Positions 44,343 through 55,452 of a stretch of DNA of 64,000 nucleotides are shown here, piece by piece. Below the pieces are notes generated by a model. The model made no database searches, was not told the DNA's origin, and worked only from the letters and a program-made list of their open reading frames with translations. The DNA comes from Porticoccaceae bacterium. Its GTDB lineage: Bacteria; Pseudomonadota; Gammaproteobacteria; Pseudomonadales; Porticoccaceae. Each line of letters begins with the position of its first letter. The stretch's first letter is position 1. Location of the stretch: NCBI GenBank assembly GCA_024639885.1, contig JAHEGD010000004.1, positions 295,549 through 359,548 on the forward strand, given 5' to 3'. Made by a program: the position numbers and the translations under genes.

Positions 44343-46073
44343 ATGAGTGCCGCCAACCCCGTGCTACACGGTTTACCCCAGCGACTGGTCGCCGAGCGCC
44401 ACCTCGATGAGCGCGCCGCCGCCGACCTGTTGGCGCGCGCCGCTACCGAGCGGCGCTCGCCACTGCTGGTGCTCTATGAGAGCAACCTTGTCGATGGCGC
44501 CCAGATCGCCGGCTGCGCAGGGCGAGAGTTTGGCTTGCCGGTCTACGACTTAACCAGCCACCAGCTGGATGCCGCGCCGCGCCACTTAGTCGACGCCAAG
44601 CTGCTGCGCAAACATACCGCACTGCCGCTCTACCGGCGCGGCAACCGCTTGTTTGTCGCCATCGGCGACCCCACCAACTACCAGGCGATCGCCGAGATAC
44701 AGTTTCAGACCGGCACCACCGTCGAGCCGGTGCTGTGCCGGCTAGACCAGCTGACTGCGCTGCTCGACCAATTTCTTGACGACCCCGCCGAGCGGGCGCT
44801 GGACGACACCCTCGGCACCATCGATGAGATCCACCTCGACGAGCTCGATATCGAGATGGGCGAGCCCGACGATGAGATTGACACCAACAGCAGCGGCCAA
44901 GACGACGCCCCGGTGGTCCGCTTTGTCAATAAGATGATGCTCGACGCCATTCGGCTCGGCGCGTCGGATATCCACTTTGAGCCTTATGAGAAGCACTACC
45001 GAATCCGCTTTCGAATCGATGGCGTGCTCCAGGAGATCTCGCGCCCGCCGGTTAACTTGGCACCGCGGCTGGCTGCCCGCCTCAAGGTGATGTCGCGTAT
45101 GGATATCTCCGAGCGGCGGGTACCCCAAGACGGCCGCATCAAGCTCAAGCTGTCAAAGAGCCGCGCCATCGACTTTCGGGTCAACAGCTTGCCGCTGCAA
45201 TTTGGCGAGAAGATCGTGCTGCGAATTCTCGACCCCGCCTCGGCGCAGATGGGGCTCGATGCGCTCGGTTTTGAGCCAGATCAGCGCCAGCTTTACCAAC
45301 AGGCGCTCGACCGCCCACAGGGAATGATTCTGGTCACCGGGCCAACCGGTAGCGGCAAGACGGTCAGCCTCTACACCGGGCTCAACGCGCTCAATAACGA
45401 CGAGCGCAATATCTCTACCGCCGAAGACCCGGTCGAGATCAACATCGACGGCATCAACCAGGTACAGATCAACCTCAAGGTCGGGCTGACCTTCGCTGAG
45501 GCGCTGCGCTCGTTCTTGCGCCAAGACCCGGATGTGGTGATGGTCGGTGAGATACGCGACCTAGAGACTGCCGAGATCTCTATTAAAGCTGCCCAGACGG
45601 GCCACTTAGTGCTGTCGACTCTGCACACCAACAGTGCCACAGAGACGCTCACCCGGTTGCTGAACATGGGGGTTGCCACCTTCAATGTGGCCACCTCGGT
45701 GTCGCTGATCATCGCCCAACGGCTGGCCCGCAAACTCTGCGACAACTGCAAAACTGCGCAGCCGCCGCTGCCGGCCACGATCCTCGCCGAACAGGGGCTA
45801 GACCAACTGGAGCTGGCTGCCAGCGAGCTGACCCTGTACAGCGCGGAGGGCTGTGAACAGTGCCGCGACGGCTACCGCGGGCGCATCGGCATCTACGAAA
45901 CACTGGCGATCAGCGAGCAGTTGGCCGCAGTCATTATGAGCGGTGCCAGCTCGCTGGAGACGCTAGCCGCCGCTAAAGCCGAGGGGTTTAAAACGCTCCG
46001 CTACAACGCCCTGCGCAAGGTAGCCGCCGGCATCATCAGCCTCGAAGAGGCCAACCGCATCACCCGCCAGTAA
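44343..46073 (+). CDS. pilB: Type IV pilus extension ATPase PilB
   Basis: 576 residues. This hexameric ATPase powers pilus assembly. An N-terminal MshEN/N1-type domain (about residues 40-150) is followed by the ATPase core with Walker A GPTGSGKT, Asp box AEDPVEI, Walker B MVGEIRD, the His box TGHLVLSTLHTN and a zinc-binding tetracysteine (LCDNC ... CEQCRDG). GGAAG lies 10 bp before ATG 44343. pilC starts 10 bp downstream. Confidence 0.96.
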   Translation: MSAANPVLHGLPQRLVAERHLDERAAADLLARAATERRSPLLVLYESNLVDGAQIAGCAGREFGLPVYDLTSHQLDAAPRHLVDAKLLRKHTALPLYRRGNRLFVAIGDPTNYQAIAEIQFQTGTTVEPVLCRLDQLTALLDQFLDDPAERALDDTLGTIDEIHLDELDIEMGEPDDEIDTNSSGQDDAPVVRFVNKMMLDAIRLGASDIHFEPYEKHYRIRFRIDGVLQEISRPPVNLAPRLAARLKVMSRMDISERRVPQDGRIKLKLSKSRAIDFRVNSLPLQFGEKIVLRILDPASAQMGLDALGFEPDQRQLYQQALDRPQGMILVTGPTGSGKTVSLYTGLNALNNDERNISTAEDPVEINIDGINQVQINLKVGLTFAEALRSFLRQDPDVVMVGEIRDLETAEISIKAAQTGHLVLSTLHTNSATETLTRLLNMGVATFNVATSVSLIIAQRLARKLCDNCKTAQPPLPATILAEQGLDQLELAASELTLYSAEGCEQCRDGYRGRIGIYETLAISEQLAAVIMSGASSLETLAAAKAEGFKTLRYNALRKVAAGIISLEEANRITRQ

Positions 46074-46083
46074 CCGCCAGCCG

Positions 46084-47298
46084 ATGCCCGAGCCACGCCA
46101 AAAGAGCTTCAGTTACCGCGGCCGCGATCGCCACGGCAAGCCGGTCGACGGTGAGCTGACCAGTGCCGACCGCGAGACCGCGCGCAGCCAGCTGCGCCGC
46201 CAAGGCATTTTGGCTACGGCTATCCGGCCGCTCCGTGAGCCGCTGTTTAAGGCGCGCGACAAACCGATCAAGGCCGCCGATGTCGCCATCCTAACCCGCC
46301 AGCTGGCGACCATGATGCGCGCCGGGATTCCATTGGTGCAGAGCTTTGATGTGGTCGCCGACGGGCTCGACAACCCGGCCCTGGCGCGGGTGGTGATGCA
46401 GCTGCGCGACGATGTCTCGGCCGGCAATAGCTTCACACAAGCGCTGCAAAAACACCCCAAATTATTCGATCCGCTCTACTGTAGTTTAATCGGTGCCGGC
46501 GAGAGTGCCGGTGCACTCGAGAGTATGCTCAGCCGGGTAGCCACCTACCGCGAAAAATCTGAGCAGCTCAAGGCCAAAATCAAGAAGGCACTCGCCTACC
46601 CGACGTTTGTGGTGTTGGTCGCGGTAGTGGTCACCTCGATCCTGCTGATTAAAGTGGTGCCGGTGTTTGCCGACACCTTCGCTAGTTTCGGCGCCGAGCT
46701 GCCACCGTTCACGCAGTGGGTAATGCGGCTGTCGAGCGCACTGCAAGCGAACTGGTGGTGGCTGCTTGCGCTGGCGGTGGCCGGCGGCTGGGGGCTGCGC
46801 CAGCTGCGGCTGCGCTCGGCGGCGTTCGCCTTCGCGCTCGATCGACTGGCACTCAAACTGCCGATTGTCGGCTCGATACTGGAGCGCGCTATCGTCGCGC
46901 GGTTTGCCCGCACCCTGGCGACCACCTTCGCCGCTGGGGTACCGCTAGTCGAGGCGCTCAACTCGGTCGCCGATGCGGCCGGCAACGCACTCTACCGACA
47001 GCATATTTTGCAGATACGCGACGATGTCACCACCGGTATCGCCCTGCACCGGGCGGTGCGAGCGCGAAAACTTTTCCCCTCGCTACTTGAGCAGATGACC
47101 GCGATCGGCGAGGAGTCCGGCGCACTCGACGATATGCTCGAGAAAACCGCAGAGCACTTTGAGCAGTCGGTCGACAACTCGGTCGACAGCCTTACTGCGC
47201 TGCTCGAGCCGATGATTATGGCGGTGCTCGGCATCGTCGTCGGCGGGCTGCTGTTTGCCATGTACCTGCCGATCTTTCAGCTCGGCGCGATTGTTTAA
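46084..47298 (+). CDS. pilC: Type IV pilus platform protein PilC
   Basis: 404 residues. This inner-membrane platform for PilB and PilT has two T2SSF domains (about residues 68-190 and 270-395) and membrane helices near 170-195, 215-235 and 375-400. Landmarks are TRQLATMMRAGIPLVQSFD and, in the repeat, ARTLATTFAAGVPLVEALN. It lies in the pilBCD operon. Confidence 0.95.
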   Translation: MPEPRQKSFSYRGRDRHGKPVDGELTSADRETARSQLRRQGILATAIRPLREPLFKARDKPIKAADVAILTRQLATMMRAGIPLVQSFDVVADGLDNPALARVVMQLRDDVSAGNSFTQALQKHPKLFDPLYCSLIGAGESAGALESMLSRVATYREKSEQLKAKIKKALAYPTFVVLVAVVVTSILLIKVVPVFADTFASFGAELPPFTQWVMRLSSALQANWWWLLALAVAGGWGLRQLRLRSAAFAFALDRLALKLPIVGSILERAIVARFARTLATTFAAGVPLVEALNSVADAAGNALYRQHILQIRDDVTTGIALHRAVRARKLFPSLLEQMTAIGEESGALDDMLEKTAEHFEQSVDNSVDSLTALLEPMIMAVLGIVVGGLLFAMYLPIFQLGAIV

Positions 47299-47302
47299 CG
47301 GC

Positions 47303-48157
47303 ATGGGCAGCGCAACCATCGACATGTTGATCGCCGCCGGCCTGCTCGGGGCCGTCCTCGGCAGTTTTTACAACGTGGTCATTGCTCGGCTACCGGCAAT
47401 GTTGGCGCGCGACTGGCAACAGCAGGCCGAGCAGCTGTTGGAGCTGCCCGATAGCACCGCCGCCGAGCCGCGGTTCAATTTGGTGGTGCCGCGCTCGCGC
47501 TGCCCGCACTGCCAGAGTGCGGTCGCCGCGCGCGACAATATTCCGCTGCTCAGCTTCGCGCTACTACGCGGCCGCTGCCGCCACTGCCGCGGCGCTATCA
47601 GCTGGCGCTACCCAGCGGTAGAGCTGGCCAGCGCTGCGCTGGCGGCGGCGGTGGTTTGGCAGTTTGGGCTGACTGGCAACGCGCTGTTTGCGCTGGGCTT
47701 AGTCGGCATCTCGCTGATCTTGCTGGCGATAGACGCCGAGCACCAGCTGCTGCCCGATGCGCTGACGCTAGGGCTGCTGTGGCTCGGGCTGATCGCCAAC
47801 CTCGATGGCCGGTTTGCCGCCAGCGGTGATGCCATAGTCGGCGCGGTAGCCGGCTACGGCGCATTGTGGCTGCTGTTCTGGGCGGTAAAATGGCTGACCG
47901 GGCGCGATGCGATGGGCTACGGCGATTTTAAATACCTCGCTGCCATCGGCGCCTGGTTCGGTCTTGAAGGGGTGCTGGTGGGGCTGCTGATCGCCGCCAC
48001 ACTGGGCAGCCTGGTCGGTATCGGCGGCCGCCTGTGCGGCGCACTGGGGCGCTACCAAGAGGTCGCTTTCGGGCCGTACTTGGCGATCGCCGCTGTGATA
48101 CTGCTATTTTTCCAACCGCTGTTAAGCAGCTGGCTATGGGGGGGATTGGGTGGCTGA
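47303..48157 (+). CDS. pilD: Prepilin peptidase/N-methyltransferase PilD
   Basis: 284 residues. It cleaves the pilin leader and methylates the new N-terminal Phe. The N-terminal domain has the zinc-type CPHC ... CRHC pair. The two catalytic aspartates are in LAIDAEHQLLPD and MGYGDFKYL (GxGD type). About eight membrane helices are present. It starts 4 bp after the pilC stop and overlaps coaE by 8 bp. Confidence 0.95.
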   Translation: MGSATIDMLIAAGLLGAVLGSFYNVVIARLPAMLARDWQQQAEQLLELPDSTAAEPRFNLVVPRSRCPHCQSAVAARDNIPLLSFALLRGRCRHCRGAISWRYPAVELASAALAAAVVWQFGLTGNALFALGLVGISLILLAIDAEHQLLPDALTLGLLWLGLIANLDGRFAASGDAIVGAVAGYGALWLLFWAVKWLTGRDAMGYGDFKYLAAIGAWFGLEGVLVGLLIAATLGSLVGIGGRLCGALGRYQEVAFGPYLAIAAVILLFFQPLLSSWLWGGLGG

Positions 48158-48785
48158 CCAACCATTTGTCGTCGGGCTGACCGGCGGTATCGGCTCAGGT
48201 AAAAGCAGTGTCGCTGCGCTGCTGCGCGAGCGCGGCGTCAGCGTTGTCGACGCCGATCAAGTGGCCCGCCAAGTGGTTGAGCCAGGCCAGCCGGCGCTGG
48301 CCGCTATCGCCGAGCACTTTGGCGCCCAGCTACTGCTCGCCGACGGCGGGCTCGACCGCGCCGCGCTGCGCCAAATCATCTTCACCGATCCGGCCGCCAA
48401 ACAGTGGTTGGAGCAGCTTACCCACCCGCTGATCGGCACCGAGCTGAGCCGCCAACTGGCCGCCGCACCGCCGCCCTATGCAGTATTGGAGAGCCCACTG
48501 CTGCTAGAGACCGAGCAGCACCAGCGCTGCGACGTGATCGTGGTGGTCGATGTGACGCCTGCCCAGCAGCTGGCCCGCGCCGCCCAGCGCGACGGCAACA
48601 GCGAGGCGCAGATCCAGCGCATCATCGACGCCCAACTGCCGCGCCCAGCGCGGTTGGCGCGCGCCGACTACGTGGTCGACAACAGCGCCAGCCCAGCGGC
48701 ACTGGCCGGCCAGGTCGAACAGCTGCACCAGAGCCTGTGCGCCGCCAGCGCACAAACGTATAAAGAGAGCCGAGAGAACCCATGA
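48150..48785 (+). CDS. coaE: Dephospho-CoA kinase
   Basis: 211 residues. It catalyses the last step of coenzyme A synthesis. It shows the P-loop [24 protein letters not shown] and the lid region [16 protein letters not shown]. The GTG start lies within the end of pilD (8-bp overlap), and the stop overlaps yacG by 4 bp. The pilD-coaE-yacG order is a common gammaproteobacterial arrangement. Confidence 0.95.
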   Translation: MADQPFVVGLTGGIGSGKSSVAALLRERGVSVVDADQVARQVVEPGQPALAAIAEHFGAQLLLADGGLDRAALRQIIFTDPAAKQWLEQLTHPLIGTELSRQLAAAPPPYAVLESPLLLETEQHQRCDVIVVVDVTPAQQLARAAQRDGNSEAQIQRIIDAQLPRPARLARADYVVDNSASPAALAGQVEQLHQSLCAASAQTYKESRENP

Positions 48786-49003
48786 CCAGCAGCCAGCCGA
48801 GCCAATTGCCCTGCCCGACCTGTCAGAAAACCATTGTCTGGAGTGACGCCTTCCCGTACCGGCCGTTTTGCTGCCAGCGCTGCCAACAGATCGACTTTGG
48901 CGAATGGGCAAGTGAATCGTTCACGCTGCCCGGTGAGCCGATCACCGACCCGGGGTTAATTGATGAACTGTACGGTGACGGTGAGGGCGGTAGTTACAAC
49001 TGA
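48782..49003 (+). CDS. yacG: DNA gyrase inhibitor YacG (zinc-ribbon)
   Basis: 73 residues. One zinc is bound by CPTC and CCQRC cysteines, followed by the [12 protein letters not shown] segment typical of YacG. It binds GyrB and inhibits gyrase in E. coli. The last 10 bp overlap convergently with mutT. Confidence 0.93.
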   Translation: MTSSQPSQLPCPTCQKTIVWSDAFPYRPFCCQRCQQIDFGEWASESFTLPGEPITDPGLIDELYGDGEGGSYN

Positions 49004-49413
49004 TCGCACTGCTGGAGCTGCGCGATCAGCGCGCGGTTGGCGGCCGGAAAGCGTTCGGCATCGAGCGACTCGACAGCGACCCAGCTAATCGGCTGGCCCT
49101 GCTGGCCAGCCGGCTGGCCGCGCCACTTGGTCACCGCAAAGAAGTTCAGCGCGACCGATTTGTCGGCGTAGTCGTGGCAGTCGCGGCGCAGCAGGGTGGC
49201 GCCGCCAATGACAATACCCAGCTCTTCCAGCAGCTCGCGGGCAAGCGCCTGTTCAGCGCTCTCGCCGGCTTCGAGCTTGCCGCCGGGAAACTCCCAGCGA
49301 TCGCCCTGGTGCTGCGCGGCGGAGCGGTAACTAACCAAGCAGCGCCCGGCGCTGTCGAGGATCACTGCGGCGGCGACCTCTACCCGCGGTTGGTCAGGTG
49401 CGGTATTCGGCAT
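48994..49413 (-). CDS. mutT: 8-oxo-dGTP diphosphatase MutT (Nudix)
   Basis: 139 residues. It removes oxidised dGTP from the nucleotide pool. The Nudix box reads [20 protein letters not shown] then ELGI, matching GX5EX7REUXEEXGU. ATG 49413 begins inside the end of argJ (20-bp overlap). It follows argJ at the end of the secA-argJ-mutT run. Unlike some pseudomonad MutT proteins, it has no fused thiamine-phosphate synthase-like domain. Confidence 0.92.
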   Translation of the reverse strand: MPNTAPDQPRVEVAAAVILDSAGRCLVSYRSAAQHQGDRWEFPGGKLEAGESAEQALARELLEELGIVIGGATLLRRDCHDYADKSVALNFFAVTKWRGQPAGQQGQPISWVAVESLDAERFPAANRALIAQLQQCDQL

Positions 49414-50602
49414 TGATGCGCACGTACTCGTAGGTGAGGTCACAGGTCCACACCGTCTCGCTGACAGATCCGCGGCCCAGATCAATGCCGATGGCAATAT
49501 CTTCTGCCGCCATCGCCTGCTGGCCGGCCGCCTCGGTATAGCTGGCGGCGCGGCCACCCTGCTCGACAATGGTGACGCCGTTGAGCGTGACGGAGATTTT
49601 ATCTACCGCCAACGCCTCGATACCAGCGCGCCCGACCGCGGCTAAAATACGCCCCCAGTTGGGGTCGCTGGCGGCCAGCGCAGTCTTGACCAGTGGCGAC
49701 TCGGCCACCGCATAGGCGCCGGCCAGCGCTTCGTCGATAGTGGCGGCACCACTGACCGTGACTGCGACAAACTTGCTCGCCCCCTCGCCGTCGCGAATGA
49801 TCGACTGGGCCAACTCAACCATCAATGCGTTGAGCTCGGCGGCAAACTCGGCGACGTTGTCGGCACTGACTGCCACCCCGGCGCGGCCACTGGCCACCAG
49901 CACCACCGCGTCGTTGGTCGAAGTGTCGCTGTCGACCGTGATGCGATTGAACGAACCTTCGGCCGCCTCGCGGAGCAGGCTCTGCAGTAGTGGCGCTGCG
50001 ATCTGTGCGTCGGTCGCCACATAGCCGAGCATAGTCGCCATGTTCGGCTTAATCATCCCCGAGCCCTTGCAGATGCCGGTGATAGTCACTGTGCTGCCAT
50101 CGAGCTGGAACTGGCGGCTGGCGGCTTTAGGGCGGGTGTCGGTGGTCATGATCGTTGAAGCCGCAGTCAACCAGCCCTCCTCACTGAGATCGGCGATGGC
50201 GCTCGGCAGTGCCGCCGTCAATTTATCGACAGCGAGGTGCTCGCCGATCACCCCGGTCGAGAACGGCAGTACTTCGCTGCTGGCGACAGCCGCCAGCGCG
50301 GCTACCGCGTCACAGCTGGCCTGCGCCGCCTGCAGGCCGAGCTCACCAGTGCCGGCATTGGCGTTGCCAGTGTTGACCAGCAGGTAGCGCGGGGCCGCCG
50401 CGGCCAGGTGCTGCTTGGCAACTTGTACCGGCGCGGCGCAAAAGGCGTTGCGGGTAAACAACGCCGCGACACTGCTGGCGGGGTCTAGTTCTATCAGCAG
50501 GGTGTCGCGGTGGTTGGGCTTTTTAATCCCCGCCATGGCACTGCCGAGGCGAACCCCAGCGACGCGATGCAGGGTGGCTAACTGCGCTGAACCGGTGGCC
50601 AT
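49394..50602 (-). CDS. argJ: Bifunctional ornithine acetyltransferase/N-acetylglutamate synthase
   Basis: 402 residues. It recycles the acetyl group between N-acetylornithine and glutamate. The self-cleavage site is at the Thr of MATMLGYVATDA, and the KGSGMIKPNMATM and SDPNWGRILAAVGRAG text is typical. GGAGA precedes ATG 50602. It lies 17 bp downstream of secA. Confidence 0.95.
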   Translation of the reverse strand: MATGSAQLATLHRVAGVRLGSAMAGIKKPNHRDTLLIELDPASSVAALFTRNAFCAAPVQVAKQHLAAAAPRYLLVNTGNANAGTGELGLQAAQASCDAVAALAAVASSEVLPFSTGVIGEHLAVDKLTAALPSAIADLSEEGWLTAASTIMTTDTRPKAASRQFQLDGSTVTITGICKGSGMIKPNMATMLGYVATDAQIAAPLLQSLLREAAEGSFNRITVDSDTSTNDAVVLVASGRAGVAVSADNVAEFAAELNALMVELAQSIIRDGEGASKFVAVTVSGAATIDEALAGAYAVAESPLVKTALAASDPNWGRILAAVGRAGIEALAVDKISVTLNGVTIVEQGGRAASYTEAAGQQAMAAEDIAIGIDLGRGSVSETVWTCDLTYEYVRINAEYRT

Positions 50603-50619
50603 CACACTCTCCTTGACGC

Positions 50620-53373
50620 TTAAATGCGCCCGTGGCACTGCTTGTATTTTTTACCCGAGCCACACGGGCAGGGGTCGTTGCGGCCAACCTTGGGGCCGGG
50701 CCGGGTGACCGGTGCAGCACTGGCCGCGGCCGGCTGGTCGGGCTCGCTCAGCGCCGAACTTTCGGCGTGCTGGTAGCTGGCCCGCGCCGCCTGCTCGCGA
50801 CGCTCTGCCTCGACGCGATCGAGGTCGTTGCCCTCGGCTATTTTGATATGGCTTAAAAACTTGATCGTCTCGTACTTAATGTTGTCGAGCAGCTGGCCAA
50901 ACAGCTCAAACGACTCGCGCTTGTACTCCTGCTTGGGGTTCTTCTGCGCGTAAGCGCGCAGGCCGATACCCTGGCGGAGCTGGTCCATATTGGCCAAATG
51001 CTCCTTCCATAGATTGTCGAGCACCTGCAGCATTACCTGCCGCTCAACCTCGCGGATCTGCTCTGCGTAGGCGGCGTAGCGCTGCTGGTAGTCGCTTTCG
51101 GCCTGGGCGATCAATCGCTCGCGCAGTGCCTCTTCGTCAAAGCGCTGATCCTCGTCCAGCCACTGGGCAACCGGCGCCTGAAGCCCGAACTCAAGCTCGA
51201 GCGCACGCTCTAGCCCTTCGACGTCCCACTGCTCTTCCAGGCTCTGCGGCGGTACGTAGGCAGAGATGCAGCGGTCGATCACATCGCTGCGCACCGAGCT
51301 GATGATGGTGGAGATATCGCCATCTTCGAGCAGGTCGTTGCGCTGCTGATAGATCACCTGACGCTGGTCGTTGGCGACATCGTCGTACTCCAGTAGGTGT
51401 TTGCGAATATCGAAGTTGCGCCCCTCTACCTTGCGCTGGGCTTTGACGATAGCGTTGGTGACCATGCGATGCTCGATCGCTTCACCCTGCTCCATGCCCA
51501 TCGCGCGCATCATATTTTTAATCCGGTCAGAGGCGAACAGCCGCATCAGCGGGTCCTCTAGCGACAGATAAAAACGCGAGTAGCCGGGGTCACCCTGGCG
51601 ACCGGCACGGCCGCGCAGCTGGTTGTCGATACGCCGCGACTCGTGGCGTTCGGTGCCGATGATATGCAGGCCTCCGGCCTCGATCACCTGCTGCTGGCGC
51701 TGCCGCCACTCTTCGCGAAGGGTGGCAAGCAGCTCCTCGCTGGGGTTATCGAGCGCTTTGATCTCTGCCTCGACATTGCCGCCGAGGACAATATCGGTAC
51801 CGCGACCAGCCATGTTAGTGGCGATCGTCACCGCCCCGGGGCGACCCGCTTCAACAATAATGCCGGCCTCGCGCTCGTGCTGCTTGGCGTTCAGCACGCT
51901 GTGTTTTATCTTCGCCTCATCGAGCGCTTTGGAGAGCCGCTCTGAGCTGTCGACCGATGCAGTGCCGACCAACACCGGCGCACCCTTGCCGGTCAACTCG
52001 ACGATCTCTTCGATAACCGCTTGGTACTTCTCGTCTTCGGTGAGGAAAATCAGGTCATTCATGTCGACCCGCGCCACCGCGACGTTAGTCGGAATCACTA
52101 CCACCTGCAAACCGTAAATCTGGTGGAACTCATAGGCCTCGGTATCGGCGGTACCGGTCATACCGGCCAGTTTGTCGTAGAGCCGGAAGAAATTTTGGAA
52201 AGTGGTCGAGGCCATGGTCTGGCTCTCTTGCTGAATCTCCAGCCCCTCTTTGGCCTCGATCGCCTGGTGCAGCCCCTCAGAGAGGCGGCGGCCGGGCATG
52301 GTGCGGCCGGTGTGCTCATCAATCAGCACCGCCTCGCCATTCTGGACAATGTACTCGACATCGCGCTGGAACAGATGGTGCGCCTTGAGTGCAGCCAATA
52401 CGTGGTGGAGCAGATTGAGGTTGGCCGGCTGGTAGAGGCTCTCGTCCTCGGGTAGCAGCCCCTCGCCGATCAGGATCGATTCGATTTTTTCGTGGCCCGC
52501 TTCGGTCAGCTCGATCTGGCGCAGCTTCTCGTCGACCACAAAGTGGCCATCATTTTCCGGCTGCTCGTCTTCGCCGAGCATCACCCGGTCAAGCAGCTGC
52601 ACCTGGGCGTTCATACGTTTGTAGAGCGCCGAGCTGTCTTTGGCGGCACCGGAGATAATCAGTGGGGTGCGCGCCTCATCGATCAGAATCGAATCGACCT
52701 CGTCGACCACCGCGAAACCGAGCTTGCGCTGCGACTTCTCTTCAAGGCGCAGCGCCATGTTGTCGCGCAGGTAGTCAAAGCCGAACTCGTTATTGGTTCC
52801 GTAGGTGATGTCGGCGGCGTAGGCGTCGCGCCGTCCGCACGGCTCCATCTCGCCGATCGCCGGGTCAAACAGGAATGAGTTGGCCGTGCCGCCGCCGCGG
52901 TAGGACTGAATCACGCCAACCGATAGACCGAGCGCGGCGTAGAGCGGCGCCATCCAGCCGGCGTCGCGCTTGGCCAGGTAGTCATTGACCGTCACGACAT
53001 GAACGCCGTCGCCGCTCAGCGCATTGAGATAGACCGCCGCGGTGGCCACCAGCGTTTTACCCTCACCGGTGCGCATCTCGGCGATCTTACCCTCGTGGAG
53101 CACCAGCGCACCGATCAACTGAACATCAAAGTGGCGCAGACCGAGCACTCGGGTAGACGCCTCACGGACGGCGGCGAACGCCTCCGGCAGCAGGGTGTCG
53201 AGCGTCTCGCCGGCCGCCAACCGCTGCTTAAACTGATCGGTAGTGGCGCGCAGCGCGCTGTCGTCGAGCGCGCTGTAGACGTCGGTAAAGCTATTGACCT
53301 TGTCGACGGTTTTACGCATCCGGCGCAGCTCGCGGTCATTTTTATTGCCAAAGATTTTTCGTAACAGATTCAT
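50620..53373 (-). CDS. secA: Preprotein translocase ATPase SecA
   Basis: 917 residues. This motor drives Sec-dependent export through SecYEG. It contains Walker [29 protein letters not shown], the preprotein-binding and scaffold regions, [18 protein letters not shown] and the C-terminal zinc-binding SEC-C motif [16 protein letters not shown] 53373 is the normal start. TATAAAG just upstream may be a -10. No SecM-type regulator is seen; the gene before it encodes an M23 peptidase. Confidence 0.97.
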   Translation of the reverse strand: MNLLRKIFGNKNDRELRRMRKTVDKVNSFTDVYSALDDSALRATTDQFKQRLAAGETLDTLLPEAFAAVREASTRVLGLRHFDVQLIGALVLHEGKIAEMRTGEGKTLVATAAVYLNALSGDGVHVVTVNDYLAKRDAGWMAPLYAALGLSVGVIQSYRGGGTANSFLFDPAIGEMEPCGRRDAYAADITYGTNNEFGFDYLRDNMALRLEEKSQRKLGFAVVDEVDSILIDEARTPLIISGAAKDSSALYKRMNAQVQLLDRVMLGEDEQPENDGHFVVDEKLRQIELTEAGHEKIESILIGEGLLPEDESLYQPANLNLLHHVLAALKAHHLFQRDVEYIVQNGEAVLIDEHTGRTMPGRRLSEGLHQAIEAKEGLEIQQESQTMASTTFQNFFRLYDKLAGMTGTADTEAYEFHQIYGLQVVVIPTNVAVARVDMNDLIFLTEDEKYQAVIEEIVELTGKGAPVLVGTASVDSSERLSKALDEAKIKHSVLNAKQHEREAGIIVEAGRPGAVTIATNMAGRGTDIVLGGNVEAEIKALDNPSEELLATLREEWRQRQQQVIEAGGLHIIGTERHESRRIDNQLRGRAGRQGDPGYSRFYLSLEDPLMRLFASDRIKNMMRAMGMEQGEAIEHRMVTNAIVKAQRKVEGRNFDIRKHLLEYDDVANDQRQVIYQQRNDLLEDGDISTIISSVRSDVIDRCISAYVPPQSLEEQWDVEGLERALELEFGLQAPVAQWLDEDQRFDEEALRERLIAQAESDYQQRYAAYAEQIREVERQVMLQVLDNLWKEHLANMDQLRQGIGLRAYAQKNPKQEYKRESFELFGQLLDNIKYETIKFLSHIKIAEGNDLDRVEAERREQAARASYQHAESSALSEPDQPAAASAAPVTRPGPKVGRNDPCPCGSGKKYKQCHGRI

Positions 53374-53473
53374 TGTGTAACTCTTTATAGGGCCGGGGTA
53401 ACTGTCGGCAGGGAGAGAGCGGGCTGGGTAGCCGCAGCGCAGCGCCGCGGTGGCGCAAAACAACCGAGCGGCG

Positions 53474-54412
53474 TTAGCGCGGGGTCTGCTGCAGGTAGGT
53501 GGCGGGGTCGACGGCGCGGCCGTCGCGCAACACCTCAAAGTGTACATGTGGGCCGGTCGAGCGGCCGGAGCTGCCCACTTCGGCGATCGATGCACCTTTG
53601 ACAACCGGGTCGCCAACCTCGACTAGGTTGCTCTGGTTGTGGGCGTAACGGGTGACAACGCCAGCGCCGTGGTCGATTTCGACCATACTGCCGTAGCCGT
53701 AGCGCGGTCCGCTGTAAGTGACCACGCCAGAGGCGACCGCCACCACGGCGGTACCGGCGCGGGCGGCAAAGTCGACGCCGTTGTGAAAGCGTTCGTCACC
53801 CAAAAACGGGTCAGTGCGAACCCCGAACGGCGACGAGAGCCAGCCGCTGGCGACCGGCTTGCCGGAGAGCGTTGTGCGGCGCTGCCACTGCTGGTCGGCG
53901 AGAATCTGTTGCAGCGCGCCCAGCTGAGTTGCGCGGTCAGCCAGCTGCTCGGCGAGTACTGCCAGCTGGCTCTCTACCGGCTTGGCGTGGCTGCCGCCCG
54001 CGGCCCGCAGCAGGGTGCCGCCGACACCGGGCTGGGCGCTGAAGTCAAACTCGTTGGCGGCGATACCGCCGATGTCGACCAACTGCTCGCCGAGCGCATC
54101 GAGCCGCAGCAGCCGCGCGCGCAGCTCGGCCAACTTGGCAGAAACGCTCTGCAGCTGGCGCTGTTGATCTTGGCGCAACTTAGCCAGCTGGCGCTGGTCT
54201 GCATCGACCCCGTCGCGGAGCTCCGCCAGCTCGCGGGTCAACCGGTTCTCCCAGCGGCTATCGCTAGCTTGTGCGCCTATCCAGCTGCCGATCGCCAGCG
54301 GCACACCGACCAGACAGAGCGACAGCACCAGCTTGGAGAGCGGGCTGGCCAGCCCGTTGAGCTCCTGCCAGCTGCGCTGCAGCTGTATCAATGTGGGGTT
54401 GGTAAATTTCAC
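53474..54412 (-). CDS. M23-family (LytM-type) periplasmic peptidase with coiled coil
   Basis: 312 residues: a short cytoplasmic N terminus, one membrane helix (about residues 23-45), a coiled coil (about 55-115) and a C-terminal M23 domain (about 185-300). The zinc ligands are in [10 protein letters not shown] and GPHVHFEV, so it is likely active against peptide cross-links or able to regulate amidases. GTG 54412 was chosen because it starts just after lpxC ends. Its place between lpxC and secA is the slot of secM in E. coli and of a similar M23 gene in Pseudomonas. Confidence 0.88.
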   Translation of the reverse strand: MKFTNPTLIQLQRSWQELNGLASPLSKLVLSLCLVGVPLAIGSWIGAQASDSRWENRLTRELAELRDGVDADQRQLAKLRQDQQRQLQSVSAKLAELRARLLRLDALGEQLVDIGGIAANEFDFSAQPGVGGTLLRAAGGSHAKPVESQLAVLAEQLADRATQLGALQQILADQQWQRRTTLSGKPVASGWLSSPFGVRTDPFLGDERFHNGVDFAARAGTAVVAVASGVVTYSGPRYGYGSMVEIDHGAGVVTRYAHNQSNLVEVGDPVVKGASIAEVGSSGRSTGPHVHFEVLRDGRAVDPATYLQQTPR

Positions 54413-54420
54413 TGCGCCGC

Positions 54421-55323
54421 CTAGCCGGCCAACCGGTAGGCGATGGGTGCGCTGCTGGCGTCGTCGTAACTGACAAACTCCCAGCACTCTGGGGCCGCTA
54501 ATAGCGCCCGCACCAAATCGTTGTTGAGGCCGTGGCCCGACTTCACGGCGCGGTACTCACCGATCACCGAGTGCCCGAGCAGGTAGAGATCGCCAATCGC
54601 GTCGAGAATTTTGTGTTTAACAAACTCATCTTCGCTGCGCAGCCCCTCTTCGTTGAGGATCGACTCGCGGTCGACTACCACGGCGTTGCTGAGGTTACCG
54701 CCGCGCACCAAGCCAACCGAGCGCAGGTATTCGATCTCGTGCATAAAGCCGAAGGTGCGGGCGCGGCTGACCTGCTCGATAAAGGTCTCGGTCGAGAAGT
54801 CGACCGCTGCGGTGAGGCCACGATCGCGGAAAACCGGGTGGTCGAATTCAATTTCAAAATTTAACTTAAAACCGTCGTAGGGGGTGAAGCTGGCCCACTT
54901 GCCCTCTTGCTCGACGCGCACCTCGCGGAGGATTCTTATAAACTTCTTGGCCGCTGGCTGCTCGACAATACCGGCCGCCTCAATGAGAAAGACAAACTCG
55001 GCGGCACTGCCGTCCATGATCGGCACTTCCACCGCTGACAGCTCGACAATCACGTTGTCGATACCAAACCCGGCCAGTGCCGACATCAGGTGCTCGACCG
55101 TCGAGACCCGGGCATCGCCATTAAACAGTGAGGTAGACAAGGTGGTGTCGCCGACCCGATCGGCGCGGCCAACGATATCGACCGGCGGCACTAGGTCGCT
55201 GCGCCGAAAAATGATGCCACTGTCGACCGCTGCTGGGCGCAGCGCGAGGTAGACCTTTTCACCGGAGTGAAGGCCAACGCCGGTGGCGTGAACGGTCTGT
55301 TTTAGTGTGCGCTGCAAAAGCAT
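54421..55323 (-). CDS. lpxC: UDP-3-O-acyl-N-acetylglucosamine deacetylase
   Basis: 300 residues. It carries out the committed step of lipid A synthesis, which confirms a Gram-negative cell. The zinc ligands are in [11 protein letters not shown] (His) and [13 protein letters not shown] (His and Asp). It starts [21 protein letters not shown], as usual. It follows ftsZ after 129 bp that contain a small hairpin. Confidence 0.97.
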   Translation of the reverse strand: MLLQRTLKQTVHATGVGLHSGEKVYLALRPAAVDSGIIFRRSDLVPPVDIVGRADRVGDTTLSTSLFNGDARVSTVEHLMSALAGFGIDNVIVELSAVEVPIMDGSAAEFVFLIEAAGIVEQPAAKKFIRILREVRVEQEGKWASFTPYDGFKLNFEIEFDHPVFRDRGLTAAVDFSTETFIEQVSRARTFGFMHEIEYLRSVGLVRGGNLSNAVVVDRESILNEEGLRSEDEFVKHKILDAIGDLYLLGHSVIGEYRAVKSGHGLNNDLVRALLAAPECWEFVSYDDASSAPIAYRLAG

Positions 55324-55432
55324 CGGGTCTGCTCAAAATTTGACCGCGCAATGGTAGCAGACCACCCACTCAGCGCCAAGGTAATTGCGTGAGGCGCAAA
55401 CGCTGATGGGTGGCCTAAAACTGCCTTATTTA

Positions 55433-55447
55433 GGGCGCTCGGCGCCC
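55433..55447. terminator. Small GC hairpin between ftsZ and lpxC
   Basis: GGGCGC-TCG-GCGCCC, directly after the ftsZ stop and without a T run. It may weaken read-through or protect the ftsZ mRNA end rather than end transcription. Confidence 0.35.
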
Positions 55448-55452
55448 CCGAC

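Noticed and set aside
53374..53616. N-terminal extension of SecA
   Set aside because: Homology begins at MNLLRKIFG (53373); the extension crosses the intergenic gap and the M23 gene.
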